From Quercus robur (taxonomy: Eukaryota; Streptophyta; Magnoliopsida; Fagales; Fagaceae): 64,000 nucleotides of DNA. The notes under the pieces are model-generated. The model did not search any database. It had not been told where the DNA came from and saw only the letters and a program-made list of their open reading frames with translations. Each line of letters starts with the position of its first letter. Within the stretch, counting starts at the first letter, position 1. The DNA lies in assembly GCF_932294415.1 (NCBI RefSeq), contig NC_065535.1:9729282-9793281 (forward strand), given 5' to 3'. The position numbers and the translations under genes are program-made. Shown in pieces: positions 22,737 to 34,041 of this stretch.

Positions 22737-24938
22737 AGAGGGAGAGGTGCTCGTGGACATGGACCTCACTCTGGTGGAATGAATCACTCTGATGGAATGA
22801 ATTCAATGAATTCTCATTTTGGAGGGGGAAATTACTCTAATTTTGGTGGATCTGGCTCTCAGTTCTAGAATTTTAATCCTGGTAATCAAGGTTTTCCATC
22901 TCAATTTCAGTCTTTTAATCAACCTAAACCTTCTCAAAATCGAGGTCAATCGAGTAGGCCTATTTGTCAGATATGTGGAAAGAATGGTCATTCAGCTCTT
23001 GACTGTTACCATCGCATGGACTTTGCATATCAAGAAAGGCATGCCCCTGCTAAACTTGCTTCAATGGTGGCCAATGCTGCTCAAGTTCAGGCTTCCAACT
23101 CTTGGCTTACTGACACAGGCTGCTCAGATCATGTAACTCTCGATTTGTCACAGTTGTCTCTTCATCATCAACTTATTCAAGGCAATGAGACTGTCACTGT
23201 TGGGAATGGTCAGGAACTGCTAGTCACTCACATTGGTAATGGTAAGCTTCAAACCCTAACTCATAATTTTAGGCTTGATAATATTCTAAGGGTGCCTGAC
23301 CTTGCTTCTAACCTTCTATCTGTTCATAAACTGTGTCTCCAAAATAATGTTTTTTGTTATTTTGATGCCAACAAGTTCTTAATTCAGGATTTGCCCATGG
23401 GGAAGATCCTCTATGCAAGGTTGAGTAGAGATGGGGTCTATCCTATTCCATCCATCTCTGACCTATCCTCATCATTGAACCATTTCAAGTCCTCTGCCTT
23501 TGTGTCTGTCAAACCACACCAGATTTTGCTCTGGCATCACAGACTTGGCCATCCTAATTCTAGAGTTTTATATTCTGTTCTTAAGAGTGTATTTTCATCT
23601 CTTTCTTTGTCCATGATTGATGAGGTTTGTTCCTCTTGTGAACATTGTATAAGTGCTAAGATGCACAAACTTCATTTGAATAAATCTTCAATTGTTTCCA
23701 CTTCAGTTCTTGAAATTGTGCATAGTGATGTTTTGGGTCCCTCTCCTATTACTTCCTTACTTGGCTTTAATTACTATGTACTGTTTGTTGATGATTACAC
23801 TCGTTTCACTTGGCTATTTTTGCTTAAGTCTAAACATGAAGTTTTATCTGTCTTTAAGCACTTCAAGAACATGGTTGAAACTCAACATAATTCCAAACTT
23901 AAAATTTTAAGAACTGATAATGGTTCTGAATATACTAATGCTGAGTTTCAATCCTATTGTTCTGCTCATGGCATTCTCCATCAATCTTCCTGTCCTCATA
24001 CCCCTGAGCAAAATGGAGTTTCAGAGAGGAAGCACAGACATGTTGTTGAAACAGGTCTTGCTCTCCTTTATCAGTCACATCTTCCTCTTAATTTCTGGTC
24101 ATATGCTTTCACTGCTACCACTTATCTTATAAATAGGCTTCCTTCATCAGTGTTAAGTTTTCAGTCTCCTTGGGAAAAATTGTACTCTAAAACACCTTCT
24201 GTTCATGCTCTTAAATCCTTTGGGTGTGCTTGCTATCCTTTTCTTAGACCTTATAATAAAAACAAGCTACAACCTAGGTCTACACCATGTATTTTTCTTG
24301 GCTATCCACCTTTGTCTAAAGGGTATATTTGCCTTGATCCTATTTCCAACAGAATTTATATTGCTTGTCATGTTCTGTTTAATGAATCTCTCTTCCCTTT
24401 TGTTGTTAATCCCAATCTTACTAATCCTCATGTTCCTATTTCTTCTTCCTTGTCTGATTGGTTATCTCCTCTTGTTCCTACTTCTTTAGCACCCCCTAAA
24501 TCTGTTGATACTCCTAATTCTTCTTCTTTTTCAGCATATTCTGATTTGTTATCTTCTCTACTTCTCTCATTTCTTTCTACTTCTTCTCCAATCCCTGTTG
24601 TTCCTACTCCTCTTACTACTCCTTCCTCAGTATCTGCACCTTCTTCCTCTATGCTCCCAGATTCTGTCCAACCTTCTTTATCATCTTCCAATCCTGCTCC
24701 TCTTGCTCTTGTTCCTTCCTCCACCAATACTCACCCTATGGTTACAAGGTCTAAGCATGGAATATATAGGCCTAAAGTTATGCAGGTACAATGTGATTAT
24801 ACTGAAGCAGACCTCCTTCCTTTGCTGTTGCTTCCAAGCATCCTCAATGGGTGGCTGCCATGGATGCTGAATTCCAGTCATTACAAAAGCAACAGACTTG
24901 GTCTTTGGTTTCTCTTCCTCCACATAAAAATGTTGTAA
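22737..24938 (+). pseudogene. copia zinc knuckle, protease and integrase
   Basis: This continues the gag frame and is open from 22,869 on. In order it shows CQICGKNGH..DC, the protease triad DTG at 23,112-23,120, the pre-integrase motif LLWHHRLGHP, and the integrase core with HSDVLG, LRTDNGSEY and QNGVSERKHRH (the D, D and E residues). A serine/proline-rich linker leads to a frameshift close to 24,810; the old frame ends at 24,938 while homology continues one frame over (CKWVYKLK, YKARLVARG). Confidence 0.85.
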
Positions 24939-25030
24939 CTTGCAAATGGGTTTACAAACTCAAAAGGCATAGTGATGGGTCTGTTGCCAGGTATAAGGCC
25001 AGATTAGTGGCTAGGGGCTATCTTCAGTAG

Positions 25031-26473
25031 TATGGGTTAGATTATGATGAAACCTCCAGTCCAATTGTTAAGCCTGCTACTGTTAGACTTCTTATTGCTT
25101 TGGCTGTGCAACATGGTTGGCAATTGAAGCAATTGGATGTTTCAAATGCTTTTCTACATGGTCTTTTGAAGGAGGAGGTCTTTATGGCTCAACCTCAAGG
25201 ATGTGCTTCTTTTCCTAATCATGTGTGTCTTCTCCATAAAGCCCTTTATGGTCTCAAACAAGCTCCTAGGGCTTGGTTTGAGAGATTTACCTCTCAGCTT
25301 CTTCATGTGGGTTTCTGTGCTTCAGCTGCTGATGGCAATTTGTTCATCTTGAGGCATCACTCTTTCATTGTGTATTTGTTGCTCTATGTAGATGATATTA
25401 TCATCACTGGTAATAGCTCTTCTTTTGTTTCTACCATCATCAACCTTCTGGGCAAGGAGTTTGATCTTAAAGATCTTGGCTTGCTTCACTACTTTCTTGG
25501 TCTACAGATTGACTATACATCCACTGGTTTGTTTGTACATCAGTCCAAATATGCCTTTGATCTTCTCAAGAAGTTTGGCATGAAGCCCTGTAAGACACCA
25601 TGCTCTCCTAATCATCATCTCCTTCCCAATGACAACCCTCTTTTATCTGATCCTAAATCCTATAGGAGTCTTGTTGGGGCTTTACAGTATCTCACCTTCA
25701 CCAAGCCGGACTTGTCTTTTGCTGTTCAACAGGCCTGTCAGCATATGAGCACTCCTACCCAAAATCACCTTCAGGCTGCTAAACGTATCCTGAGGTATCT
25801 TCAAGGTTCCCTTCATTTTGGGATTGCTTTTACTCCAAGACCCATCTCCTTATCAGCTTATAGTGATGCAAACTAGGCTGGGGATCCTGTGGATAAAAGA
25901 TCTATTACTGGTATCGTAGTGTTTTTTGGTAATTCTCCCATAACCTGGTCTGCTAAGAAACAGTGCACTGTGTCACGTTCTTCCACAGAGGCTGAGTATC
26001 GTGCTTTAGCTTCTACTACAGCTGAGTTGTATTGGCTTAGAATGCTCCTTAGAGATTTTGGTATTTTTCTTCCTCAACCTCCGCTTCTTTGGTGTGACAA
26101 TGTTAGTGCTTTGGCCATTGCCTCCAACCCTGTGTTTCATGCTCGTACAAAGCACATCGAGGTTGACTATCATTTTGTTCGTGAAAAGGTCCTCAAGCAT
26201 GACTTGCTCATTAAATTCATTTCCACTCATGATCAACTTGCTGATCTGTTTACCAAGGGCCTTCCCTCTCCCCAGTTCAATTGGCTTACTTCCAAACTTA
26301 TGTGGAAATTCCCCATTCGTTTGAGGGGGGATGACAGTGCAAGCTCAGAATCAAATATTGAAGGAGAAGAAGCAAATGTTCCAATGGTTAGTTCTCAGTC
26401 CAAAACAGTGTCGTGTAGTAAAGTGGTTAGATACAAAACACGCCTAAAGTGTAACGGTGTCGTTTCTCATTAA
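25031..26473 (+). pseudogene. copia reverse transcriptase and RNase H
   Basis: After a TAG at 25,028-25,030 the frame encodes the reverse transcriptase palm with QLDVSNAFLHG and the intact catalytic YVDD at 25,385-25,396. A TAG at 25,874-25,876 replaces the tryptophan usual in DADWAG-type RNase H starts. The rest of RNase H follows (SRSSTEAEYRAL, LWCDN, ARTKHIEVDYHFVRE). The frame runs on into the 3' LTR and stops at 26,473, so the normal stop is lost or lies in the LTR. Confidence 0.85.
26320..26331 (+). other. Polypurine tract of the copia element
   Basis: TTGAGGGGGGA directly precedes the 3' LTR and is the expected plus-strand priming site. Confidence 0.8.
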
Positions 26474-26781
26474 AACCCAACGATGCCGTTTTGGATTATA
26501 TTAGTTATTGAGGGTCTGAAGGATCACACACGTGTAAGGACCTGTTATGACTCGTGTGAGACGGTTACAAGTTTGTTATACCAGACTCCGTTGGGCTCTC
26601 TCTCCCTCCTTCTCTGATGTAACTATATATATGAGTATCTATTCATTTGTAAATGATTGAATTGTATTGTTCTCTTCCATAGCAATAATACTTGAGCTTT
26701 TCCAGTTTATTTTTTAGTCTCAGTTTTTTCATTTCTGTTTTGGTTAATACAATAACAATGAGATAGAGAGTGGTTTTCTCA
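26332..26781 (+). repeat. 3' LTR of the copia element
   Basis: A 450-bp copy of the 5' LTR, followed by the AAGAA duplication. Differences include CGGC/TGGT in the phrase TTCCAAYGGY, AACAATG/AACGATG and CACGCACG/CACACACG. Confidence 0.95.
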
Positions 26782-27558
26782 AAGAACCCCTTTTCAACAT
26801 TATAAACCAGCATGACTTCACTCTTGTTTTTTCCCCCATATGCTGTATAGTTTTCCCTTCCAATAGAGTGAAGTATGACAACATTTGTCAATAATATTTG
26901 TACGTGTGGAGTTGAAAATTCTAGCTTCATGTGTTGTCCATTCCCTGGTTTCAGATGAGAATATGCGGCATTCGATTACTTTAGAATGAACAGTGAATTT
27001 GTTCAGGGAATAGCATATCACCTTGAAGTGCTTTTGAGAAATTTCATAGGCAATTGCTGCAAACACGTAAGTTCCATAAGAGAAAAAGCTCTTTCCGGTA
27101 GGAATTTCTAGATTCTGGTTAAGAGCTGGATTTGAAACAACATACTTTCTCAAAAGCTCTTCATCCTCTGTAAAATGTTCTTCGTCTTTCATAGCATAAA
27201 GAAGCAAGCCGTTGCAGGAGTCGACCAACCTGGCTCCATGGAATGAGTGACTGAGTGAGAGTGAGCTTTGTGCATAGATGACTCCTCTCTGTTCTTCAAA
27301 TGTTATGAAATTTGAGCTTTCGTGCTTCAAATTATGGCACATGTACACTAAGGCTGACGAAGATCTTAAAGAACTAGAGTGACGAAGATGGTTTATTACA
27401 CCACACCAAATCTTTGATACACACTTCATTCTGGTACGAGGTTTTAAGGGGATCTAAGAGACGATTTTTTCTACAAGGTCTCGACATGGATCTTCAAATC
27501 CAATATGTGTGTCCAACTTTTGTTTCGTCTTTCCATGGTCATTTGAATCCATTGCCAT

Positions 27559-28430
27559 CAATCGGACTATATCCCTGTTAATGACAAGGAGACTTGTTAA
27601 ATTTCGGCTATCATGTTACATATACAAACTTAAACCCTATTTGGCAAAACTAACAAAATGAAATGAATAAAAACAAGGAATAGTGAAAATAAAAATCACT
27701 TAAATAAGTTCTATCTTCTTCCTTAAAAAAAGGTACCACTTAAATTAAGTAGTCAAGTATTTCATGCAGGAAACTCTCTGATACAAAGAAAAGAATTGCT
27801 AATATGAATGATTATAATATTCATGCATGAACTAATGGTCCGTTTAGATTGAGGGAGAGAGAGGGGGAGTAGGGTAGAGTAGATTTAACATAAAATTAGT
27901 TTATTTTTAGCTAACTCTACTCTATTTCTTTCCACTCCTCCTCCATCCAAATAGAGTCATATAACTTAATTAATTAGTAAATTATGAAACAGAGTTGTAA
28001 TACTCTACCCCCATTGCAAACATCAAATTATAGAAGAAAAAATTATGTAAATGCCATTTTAGTTCACAATGAATTAATAGCAAAAAACAAAAATCTCACC
28101 AAAAAGAATTATAGTCAATTAAAATTGAAAAAGCTCTTTATTTTTATTTATCTTTTGGTCCTAGCTGTCTCAATCTCACCCCACACACACCAACCTATAC
28201 CATAGGTGTTATTTATGTAGAAATCAAACAGCAACCGTACACGGACCTATTTCTAGTAGTAAATAGAAATAGGTGACTTGATACGGCTTCGCAACTAGCA
28301 AAACTCAATCAATAAGCTACGATCAATTTTTATCCAAAAAAAAATAAGCTACGATCACGCGTGGCTAGATGTATGGTACAATACTACACTGTGCACCTAT
28401 ACAAATCATAGCCTTATCAACAAACAATGG
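27559..28430. other. Spacer upstream of the F-box gene, with a small MITE
   Basis: AT-rich. It should contain the old promoter of the F-box gene. At 27,838-27,956 a small inverted-repeat element starts GGTCCGTTTAGATTGAGGG and ends CCTCCTCCATCCAAATAGAG. No gene is supported. Confidence 0.5.
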
Positions 28431-28431
28431 G

Positions 28432-28985
28432 TCCGTTTGGATTGAGCTTATTGTTGCTGAAACTGAAAATTGAAAACTGAAAACACTGTAGCAAAATAAT
28501 TTTTAAATGTGTAAATAGTACCGTGAGACCCATTTTTATTTTTTAATACGTGAACAGTGTATGCACAGTATGTGAACAGTGCATACACTGTTCATGACAG
28601 TAAATTCTGTCACCCAAAGTCAACAAATGCGGGAAAAAAAAAAAAAAAAAAGGAAAACATAAAACCTGTAAAACGCAGACTCCGGATTCAGTGGAATCCA
28701 AACGGCCTCAATGTGAGCATTTGGTTTTAGTTGAAACCAACGTTCACGTTTTCATTTCACGTTTCCGTCCTTTTTTTTTTTTTTTTTTTCAGCACATGAA
28801 CAGTAAATTTACTGTGAAGAGACAAAAAATTACTGTAGTAGTACTGTTCACGTACTGTAGCAGTACTGTTCATGTATTAAAAATATTAAAAATGGGTCCC
28901 ACGGTACTTTTCACACATTTAAAAATTATTTTGCTACAGTGTTTTCAGTTTTCAGTTTCAGCAACAATAAGTTCAATCCAAAATA
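28432..28985. mobile_element. Foldback/MITE cluster with about 120-bp arms
   Basis: The left arm (28,432-28,560) starts GTCCGTTTGGATTGAGC and includes GAAACTGAAAATTGAAAACTG and TAAATAGTACCGTGAGACCC. The right arm (about 28,865-28,980) is its inverse (GGGTCCCACGGTACTTTT...CAGTTTTCAGTTTCAGCAAC). A further terminus, GAATCCAAACGGCC, lies inside at 28,694-28,707, so two related elements may be nested or abutted. No coding capacity. Confidence 0.6.
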
Positions 28986-29157
28986 TAGATAATGAAACCG
29001 GAAAAAAAGAGGAAAAGAGAGCTCCAACGTCTCTCTAAAACTGGAAAAAAAAAAAAAAAAAAATTTGCTCATGAACAGTAGCCCATCAAACTTGATGGGC
29101 TATTGTAGATTAGCAACTGATTTTTTTATTAAAAAATTTCAGCCCTTAATATTTTGG

Positions 29158-29283
29158 GTTTGTTTGGTAGGCAAGTTCAAACTCACATTTTCACATTTTA
29201 AACAATATTATACACTTTTTCACCCACAAGTATTTCAAAAAACTACAAACAACATTACTCAAACTCCTCTACCAAACACCCCC
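29158..29283. mobile_element. Small MITE
   Basis: GTTTGTTTGGTAGGCAAGTTC on the left is inverted as CTCTACCAAACACCCCC on the right, about 125 bp apart, around an A/T- and C-rich interior. No clear target duplication was found. Confidence 0.4.
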
Positions 29284-30466
29284 TTTATCACTTCTCTCTT
29301 TCTTCTTTGATTTGTTTTTGGGTCTTACACTCTCTCTCTTTGTTTCTTCTCACAAAACAATTCTTGCTCTCATAAAACTGATTTAATTTAAACAACAAAT
29401 CTAAAATCAAAACAACAACAACAGCAGATCAAGAACAGAAAAAAAAAAAAAAAAATAGAACAACAATAAAAGATCAAGAAAAAAAAAAAAAAAAAAAAAG
29501 AAGCCGATCTGAAAAATCTAAAATAAAAAACAACAACTAATCAAGAACAAGGAAAAAAAATAGAAGCCGATATGACCCCTGGTTGTATGCACTCTACAGT
29601 GAGGAAGAGGAGAAGCGATGGCTGTGAGGTGGAGCAAAGGCTATTTCTCCTTTCTCTCCATGCGTGTCTGTGTGTGTTTAAAGATAATGACACTACAAGG
29701 CAAGCAAGATTATGTGAGACGTATCACAGAGAGAGCTAAAGAATGTTCTGGAATCAAGTAGAAAAAGAAAAAGAAAAAAGAGTAGAAAATGAGAGAGCTG
29801 GAGAAAGAAAGAGTGAGGGAGGTTCTGGAATCAAGTGGAAAGTAGAGAAGAAAAGGAGAGGATGGAGAAATATGGATATACGTGTGCAGTGGACAAAAAA
29901 CAAGAGAAAAAAAAAACATATGGATGAAAGAAAGGAAATACAATCACAATATTTTTATAATATTTTTACAATAAATCTTAAGTGACATATTGTTATTAGC
30001 TCATATTGGTGAGTAAAAATATAATTTCAGTGGTGGGTTCAAATTAGAATTAATAACAACTTTTCATATAAGATTTTGTTATGATTCTTGTGAAAGTATT
30101 GCAAAAAATATTGTGAATGTAACAATTTTTGTTGGAAAATATAATTGTTAAGAATGAATAGAGGAAGAAAAAATAAAGATTAAAAAAGAATAAAGAATAA
30201 ATGAAGAAATAATATTTAAATGAGATAGAGAAATGATAGAGTGAAAAAGTGGGCAGCTGAAAGCTAAATGTCACTGTTCATTATCCAAATAGTACAAAAA
30301 TTTGGCTAATCTGCTGGAGATGCTTTTAAACCATTAATTTCTTATATTATTGTAAGAATTTAAAAAAAAACAAAGACCAAATTAGAACCAAAGCCATACA
30401 TGATACAAAGTTACAAACACAAGGGGTAGATTAAATCTATAGCTAAATAATCAAAATATATATATA

Positions 30467-30497
<31 letters not shown>

Positions 30498-30848
30498 AGA
30501 AGAAGAAGAAGAAGAAATTCTTTTAAGGACAAAATATTATAAAATATAGATAATGTAAGAGAATTTGGTTTAATTCTGAAAAAAAAACTGTTTGGGGTTG
30601 GGGATGTGGACGATGAAACTGTACAGTACTTGAGCCAAAAGACATGTTGAAAATATGTACTGTGGATATCAAAATTAGGGCGATAGGTTCCTTGATAATC
30701 ACCGTTCTGTCGTTTGTGAATTGTCAATTGTGAAGGACACAATCAAAAGCATTGAACCTAGTAGAAGAATACTAGAAAAGAATGCCGTGCGGCATGGAAG
30801 CAAAAATGTCACTCGCTATTTGTGAACCATAATTCTATTTTGTATGGG
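29284..30848. other. Gene-poor AT-rich spacer
   Basis: Contains several A-runs (29,438-29,455; 29,480-29,499; 30,470-30,494), a GA-rich patch (29,757-29,870) and repetitive AT-rich DNA. Frames on both strands are low complexity. Nothing is supported as a gene. Confidence 0.5.
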
Positions 30849-31242
30849 GTAAATTGTAAATTACATCTCAAAATTTGGGAGTATTTAAATTTTATACCTT
30901 AATGTTTTAAAATTTAGATTTTATCCTTGATATTTGGGGTGTTTAAATTTTATACCCTTAATTTTCAAATTTTAGATTTTACTCCTTAAAATTTTAGAAT
31001 ATTTGGATTTTATACCCCAAATTCTAAAACTTTAGGATATAAAATCTAAACACTTCTAAACTTTAGGGAGTAAAATCCAAACACTCCTAAAATTTAGGGG
31101 GTAAAATTCAAATTTTGAAATATTAGGGTATAAAATTTAAACACTCCAAAATGTTAGAGGCTAAAATCTAAATTCTAAAATTTCAAGATATAACATCCAA
31201 ACACTTTCAAACTTTAGGGGTGCAATTTACAATTTACCATTT
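30849..31242. repeat. Self-complementary foldback of about 45-bp units
   Basis: The sequence GGTAAATTGTAAATTACA at the left is inverted at the right (GTGCAATTTACAATTTACC). Between them the left half repeats 'aaatttTATACCYTtAA.ttttaaaatttagattttat' about three times, and the right half carries the inverse units (GGGGTAAAATYCAAA). The whole 390 bp could fold into one long hairpin. Confidence 0.65.
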
Positions 31243-31785
31243 TTAATTTAAGAGACTTGGAATTGAATCGCTAATCTCATATTAGTGCGGCTAGATTTGG
31301 CTTACCTTTAGTATTTTTTTAACTCAAATATTTTTTTCATTTTAATAAAAAATTACCACATTATTTACTAACTAAATAAAAAGTAGAACTTAAAAAGATA
31401 AGCCAAACTCGTGCAGCTAAGCTAATTGGATATTAACAGGAGTCTTGGTGAGGTGGTGTGCCGCCAAAGCGAAAAAGTTATCGATAGGGTTCTGAAGAAT
31501 TTAACACTAACCAAAAGAAACATATATGAGTGGGCATTACCTATGACTTGAACCAGAAAATTAAGAGAGTCCTAATAGCTTTTAAATTGGTTAATTATTC
31601 GCTTATTTTTGTCCTGGACTAGACATTCATTGTTTTTTTTTTTTTTTTTTTTCCTTACTTTCTTTTCTTTACTTTTTGTGAGTGTGTGTCAGGTGAGTAT
31701 TTTGTCAGCCATGTCATAAGTAAGTTTCTGGAGGTTTTGAGCAGACTAACCCTCTTCAGCCTTTCTATTTTGTAAGTTAGACAAC
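31243..31785. other. AT-rich spacer
   Basis: No gene or structured element is supported. There is a T-run at about 31,631-31,651. Confidence 0.45.
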
Positions 31786-32220
31786 GTTTGAAACAATTTT
31801 AGAAAATAGCATCTCGAGTTTCAAAAAATAGAGATCCACTTAAAAAACTCGACCTGCGTTCTGAGTGGGAAAATGCCACATAGATCTCGAGTCTTTAAGA
31901 CTCGAGTTTTATGCAAAAAATTTTACCTATAGTGGTGTTTTTAAGCCTTACAGTGACGTTTTAAATCCCTATAGCGGCGTTTTCCTGCAAAAAATTTTTG
32001 TAGGTACCAGGTTTAGGCTGTCCTATAGTGGCGTTTTTAATCCCTATAGTGACGTTTTAAAGCCATATAGCGGCGTTTTTTGCAATTTATGGAAATCGAG
32101 TCTCTAAAACTCGATTTTCAGTGCAATTTTTTTTCTCCAAATCGAGACTTAAAAACTCGAGTTCCATCTGGAACTCGAGTTTTAGATACTCGAGATGTTA
32201 TTTTTCAAAATTGTTTTGAA
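31786..32220. mobile_element. MITE with internal three-fold repeat
   Basis: The ends are inverted repeats: ACAATTTTAGAAAATAGCATCTCGAG on the left, CTCGAGATGTTATTTTTCAAAATTGT on the right. Further CTCGAGT/ACTCGAG words lie inside. The core (31,926-32,082) repeats the phrase TATAGYGGYGTTTTTAAkCCYTA six times in two triplets separated by GCAAAAAATTTTTGTAGG. An 80-codon frame through it (YSGVF/YSDVL repeats) follows from the DNA repeat and is probably not a protein. Confidence 0.6.
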
Positions 32221-33400
32221 ATATGACAATTAACTAAATTTTTTAATATTTATTGTTATTTTTAAAAAAAATTCTAAGTTTCTGCATTAAAATTATGGTA
32301 AGGATTCAAAATAAAATATTATTGAGAAACTCAAAGAACCAAAACTAAAATTTTAAAAAGCACAAGGATAAAAATAAAATAATAAAAAAAAACCCTAAAT
32401 TATTGGAACCAAAAGTAAATTTTTGCCTAGTTAAAATAAGGAAATGACTTTTGACTAAAATTTGGGGTGAGATTTTAAATAAATGTAACAGATGATTTCA
32501 CATGACTAGAGTATGACTAAAATAGTAATTTTAAAATACAAAATTCTGGTGCATATGGCTAACTACCCTATAAAACTAGGCTTACGCTCCTCCTTTCGTC
32601 ACTTGGCAAATATTTAGCAACCAAGTACCAAAGCAAAGACGTGGAAAGAGAGACAAATAAAGCAATCGATAGCATCACAGAAAAGTAAAGACATTGCTTG
32701 GGGGCAAGCGTGGTGCTGCAGAGGGTGCAGAGGGTCGCATATTAGCATTCGATGCTTGAGAGTTGAAACACAAGCACAACACGACAACTCCATCACTGTG
32801 GACCATTCCCACTTTTCACTTTCCAAGTTTTTACTTTTTACCCATGTCAATATGATCCCACTACTATGTACTGTATTTCTGTTCTTACTTAGTTTCTAAT
32901 AAATAAGTACGTGTTCTAAATTCTTTTTTTTTTTTTTTTTAATTTTCTAAATAAAAAGAATCTGTAGTATAAAATTATCAACCTCACGTCATGATAATTA
33001 TGGATAATACTATATTTATTACCAGATCTATAATGAAGCTATCATCATGAATATAACTTATTTGTTAAAACGTCATAACTCAAATCGCTCAATCAACTTC
33101 TGTTAAATATCAAGTGAAATAATACGAAAACTCGTACTAATGTGCCACACTATTATTTTAAGTGTTTTATTAAGGAAAGTATGGATTTGTTAAGAGAATG
33201 ATAAAGCTAGCAAAAGCTACGTCGCACTATGGTAGTTATTGGGGGTATGTTACTGCAGTACATGATGTGTCTTTGTGTAATTTGGAGAGTCAATTGTGTT
33301 AGGATTAGGAAGAGAAAAAGAGCAATAATGAAGGGTGGAGTGTCGGACCTGGTGGGACCCAAATGGCAGGGCGTGGGAGAAGGATGAACGTGACGTTGTC
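32221..33400. other. Spacer upstream of the ZF-HD gene
   Basis: AT-rich spacer with a T-run near 32,923-32,940. The last few hundred bases presumably include the promoter of the downstream transcription factor. No gene is supported. Confidence 0.45.
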
Positions 33401-33405
33401 GGTTG

Positions 33406-33412
33406 TTTTATA
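33406..33412 (+). promoter_or_regulatory. Candidate TATA box of the ZF-HD gene
   Basis: TTTTATA sits 12 bp after a TGACG motif and about 630 bp before the start codon. The intervening leader contains pyrimidine tracts and a (AAACC)n-like repeat (33,549-33,583). The length of the leader makes this a tentative call. Confidence 0.3.
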
Positions 33413-34041
33413 CAGAGGGGGTGAGCCCTTTGCTCTCATCAGTATCTCTCTTTGCACTTGAGTCCTTATTATCTCTCCCTGGCTTCACCACAAGCAACCA
33501 AGCTGTCTCTTGTTGGATGTGTAGCTGGCTTGTTGGAAGCACTGAAACACAAACCCAAAACCAAAACCAAAACCAAAACCAAAACACCAGCTTTCTCTCT
33601 CTCTTCTAGCTCTAATTCTGTGGTTGTGCACAAGTGCAAGCTAAATAGATGGTAAAGCTGCTGCTCCTGCTGCTTTTCTCAGTAGCACAACTGTGAGTTT
33701 GGTCCAAGTTTTGATTTCTTGTATTTATTTTGAGTTATTGTTTCCAATTATTTTATATCATATGCTCTCTCTTTCTCTTCAAAGCACGCGTCTTGTAAGT
33801 GAGAACTGTTGAAATTAGCAGCATAGGTTGGTGGGTTTAGCAGTACCCTAATTCTAAATCAGGTGGAAGTGGGAGAAAAAAAAAAAACAACACGATAATT
33901 AGTTAAGCTACCTCTAATTATCTCTTTGAAAAATTGTCGGCCTTTTCGATTGGAAGAGAAGTTACAAGGTACAAAATCTTGGTAGCGGTCCAAGATCTAA
34001 GCTAGGATAGAAGATTGAGAGGTTCCATCAGTGCATAAATA

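Larger units (their letters stand above)
21458..26781 (+). mobile_element. Complete Ty1/copia LTR retrotransposon, 5.3 kb
   Basis: It has TG...CA LTRs of 451 and 450 bp, a primer site, gag-pol in copia order (protease, integrase, reverse transcriptase, RNase H), a purine tract before the 3' LTR and perfect AAGAA target duplications (21,453-21,457 and 26,782-26,786). Comparing the LTRs by eye gives ten substitutions, all transitions, and one single-base indel. Four in-frame TAG codons and one frameshift make this copy non-autonomous. Confidence 0.95.
21026..27558 (-). pseudogene. F-box protein gene, split by a copia retrotransposon
   Basis: F-box proteins are substrate adaptors of SCF ubiquitin ligases. 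The gene reads on the minus strand from an ATG at 27,558 (MAMDSNDHG) through an F-box-like segment with LVEKIVS before a stop and IPLK..TRMKCVSKIW after it. An F-box-associated region follows to 26,787, and after the element the frame resumes at 21,457 and ends with a TGA at 21,026. Without the insertion it would be about 400 codons, normal for this family. There are three lesions: a TAG inside the F-box (27,454-27,456), a one-base indel in a G5A6 homopolymer near 26,835, and the 5.3-kb element itself. The halves meet across the AAGAA duplication in a matching frame (EKGFF, then DLVPLPK). Order of the lesions is not known. Confidence 0.75.

Noticed and set aside
31865..32107. Eighty-codon YSGVF/YSDVL repeat protein
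   Set aside because: The peptide repeat follows from the DNA repeat inside a MITE; both terminal repeats and composition argue against a gene.
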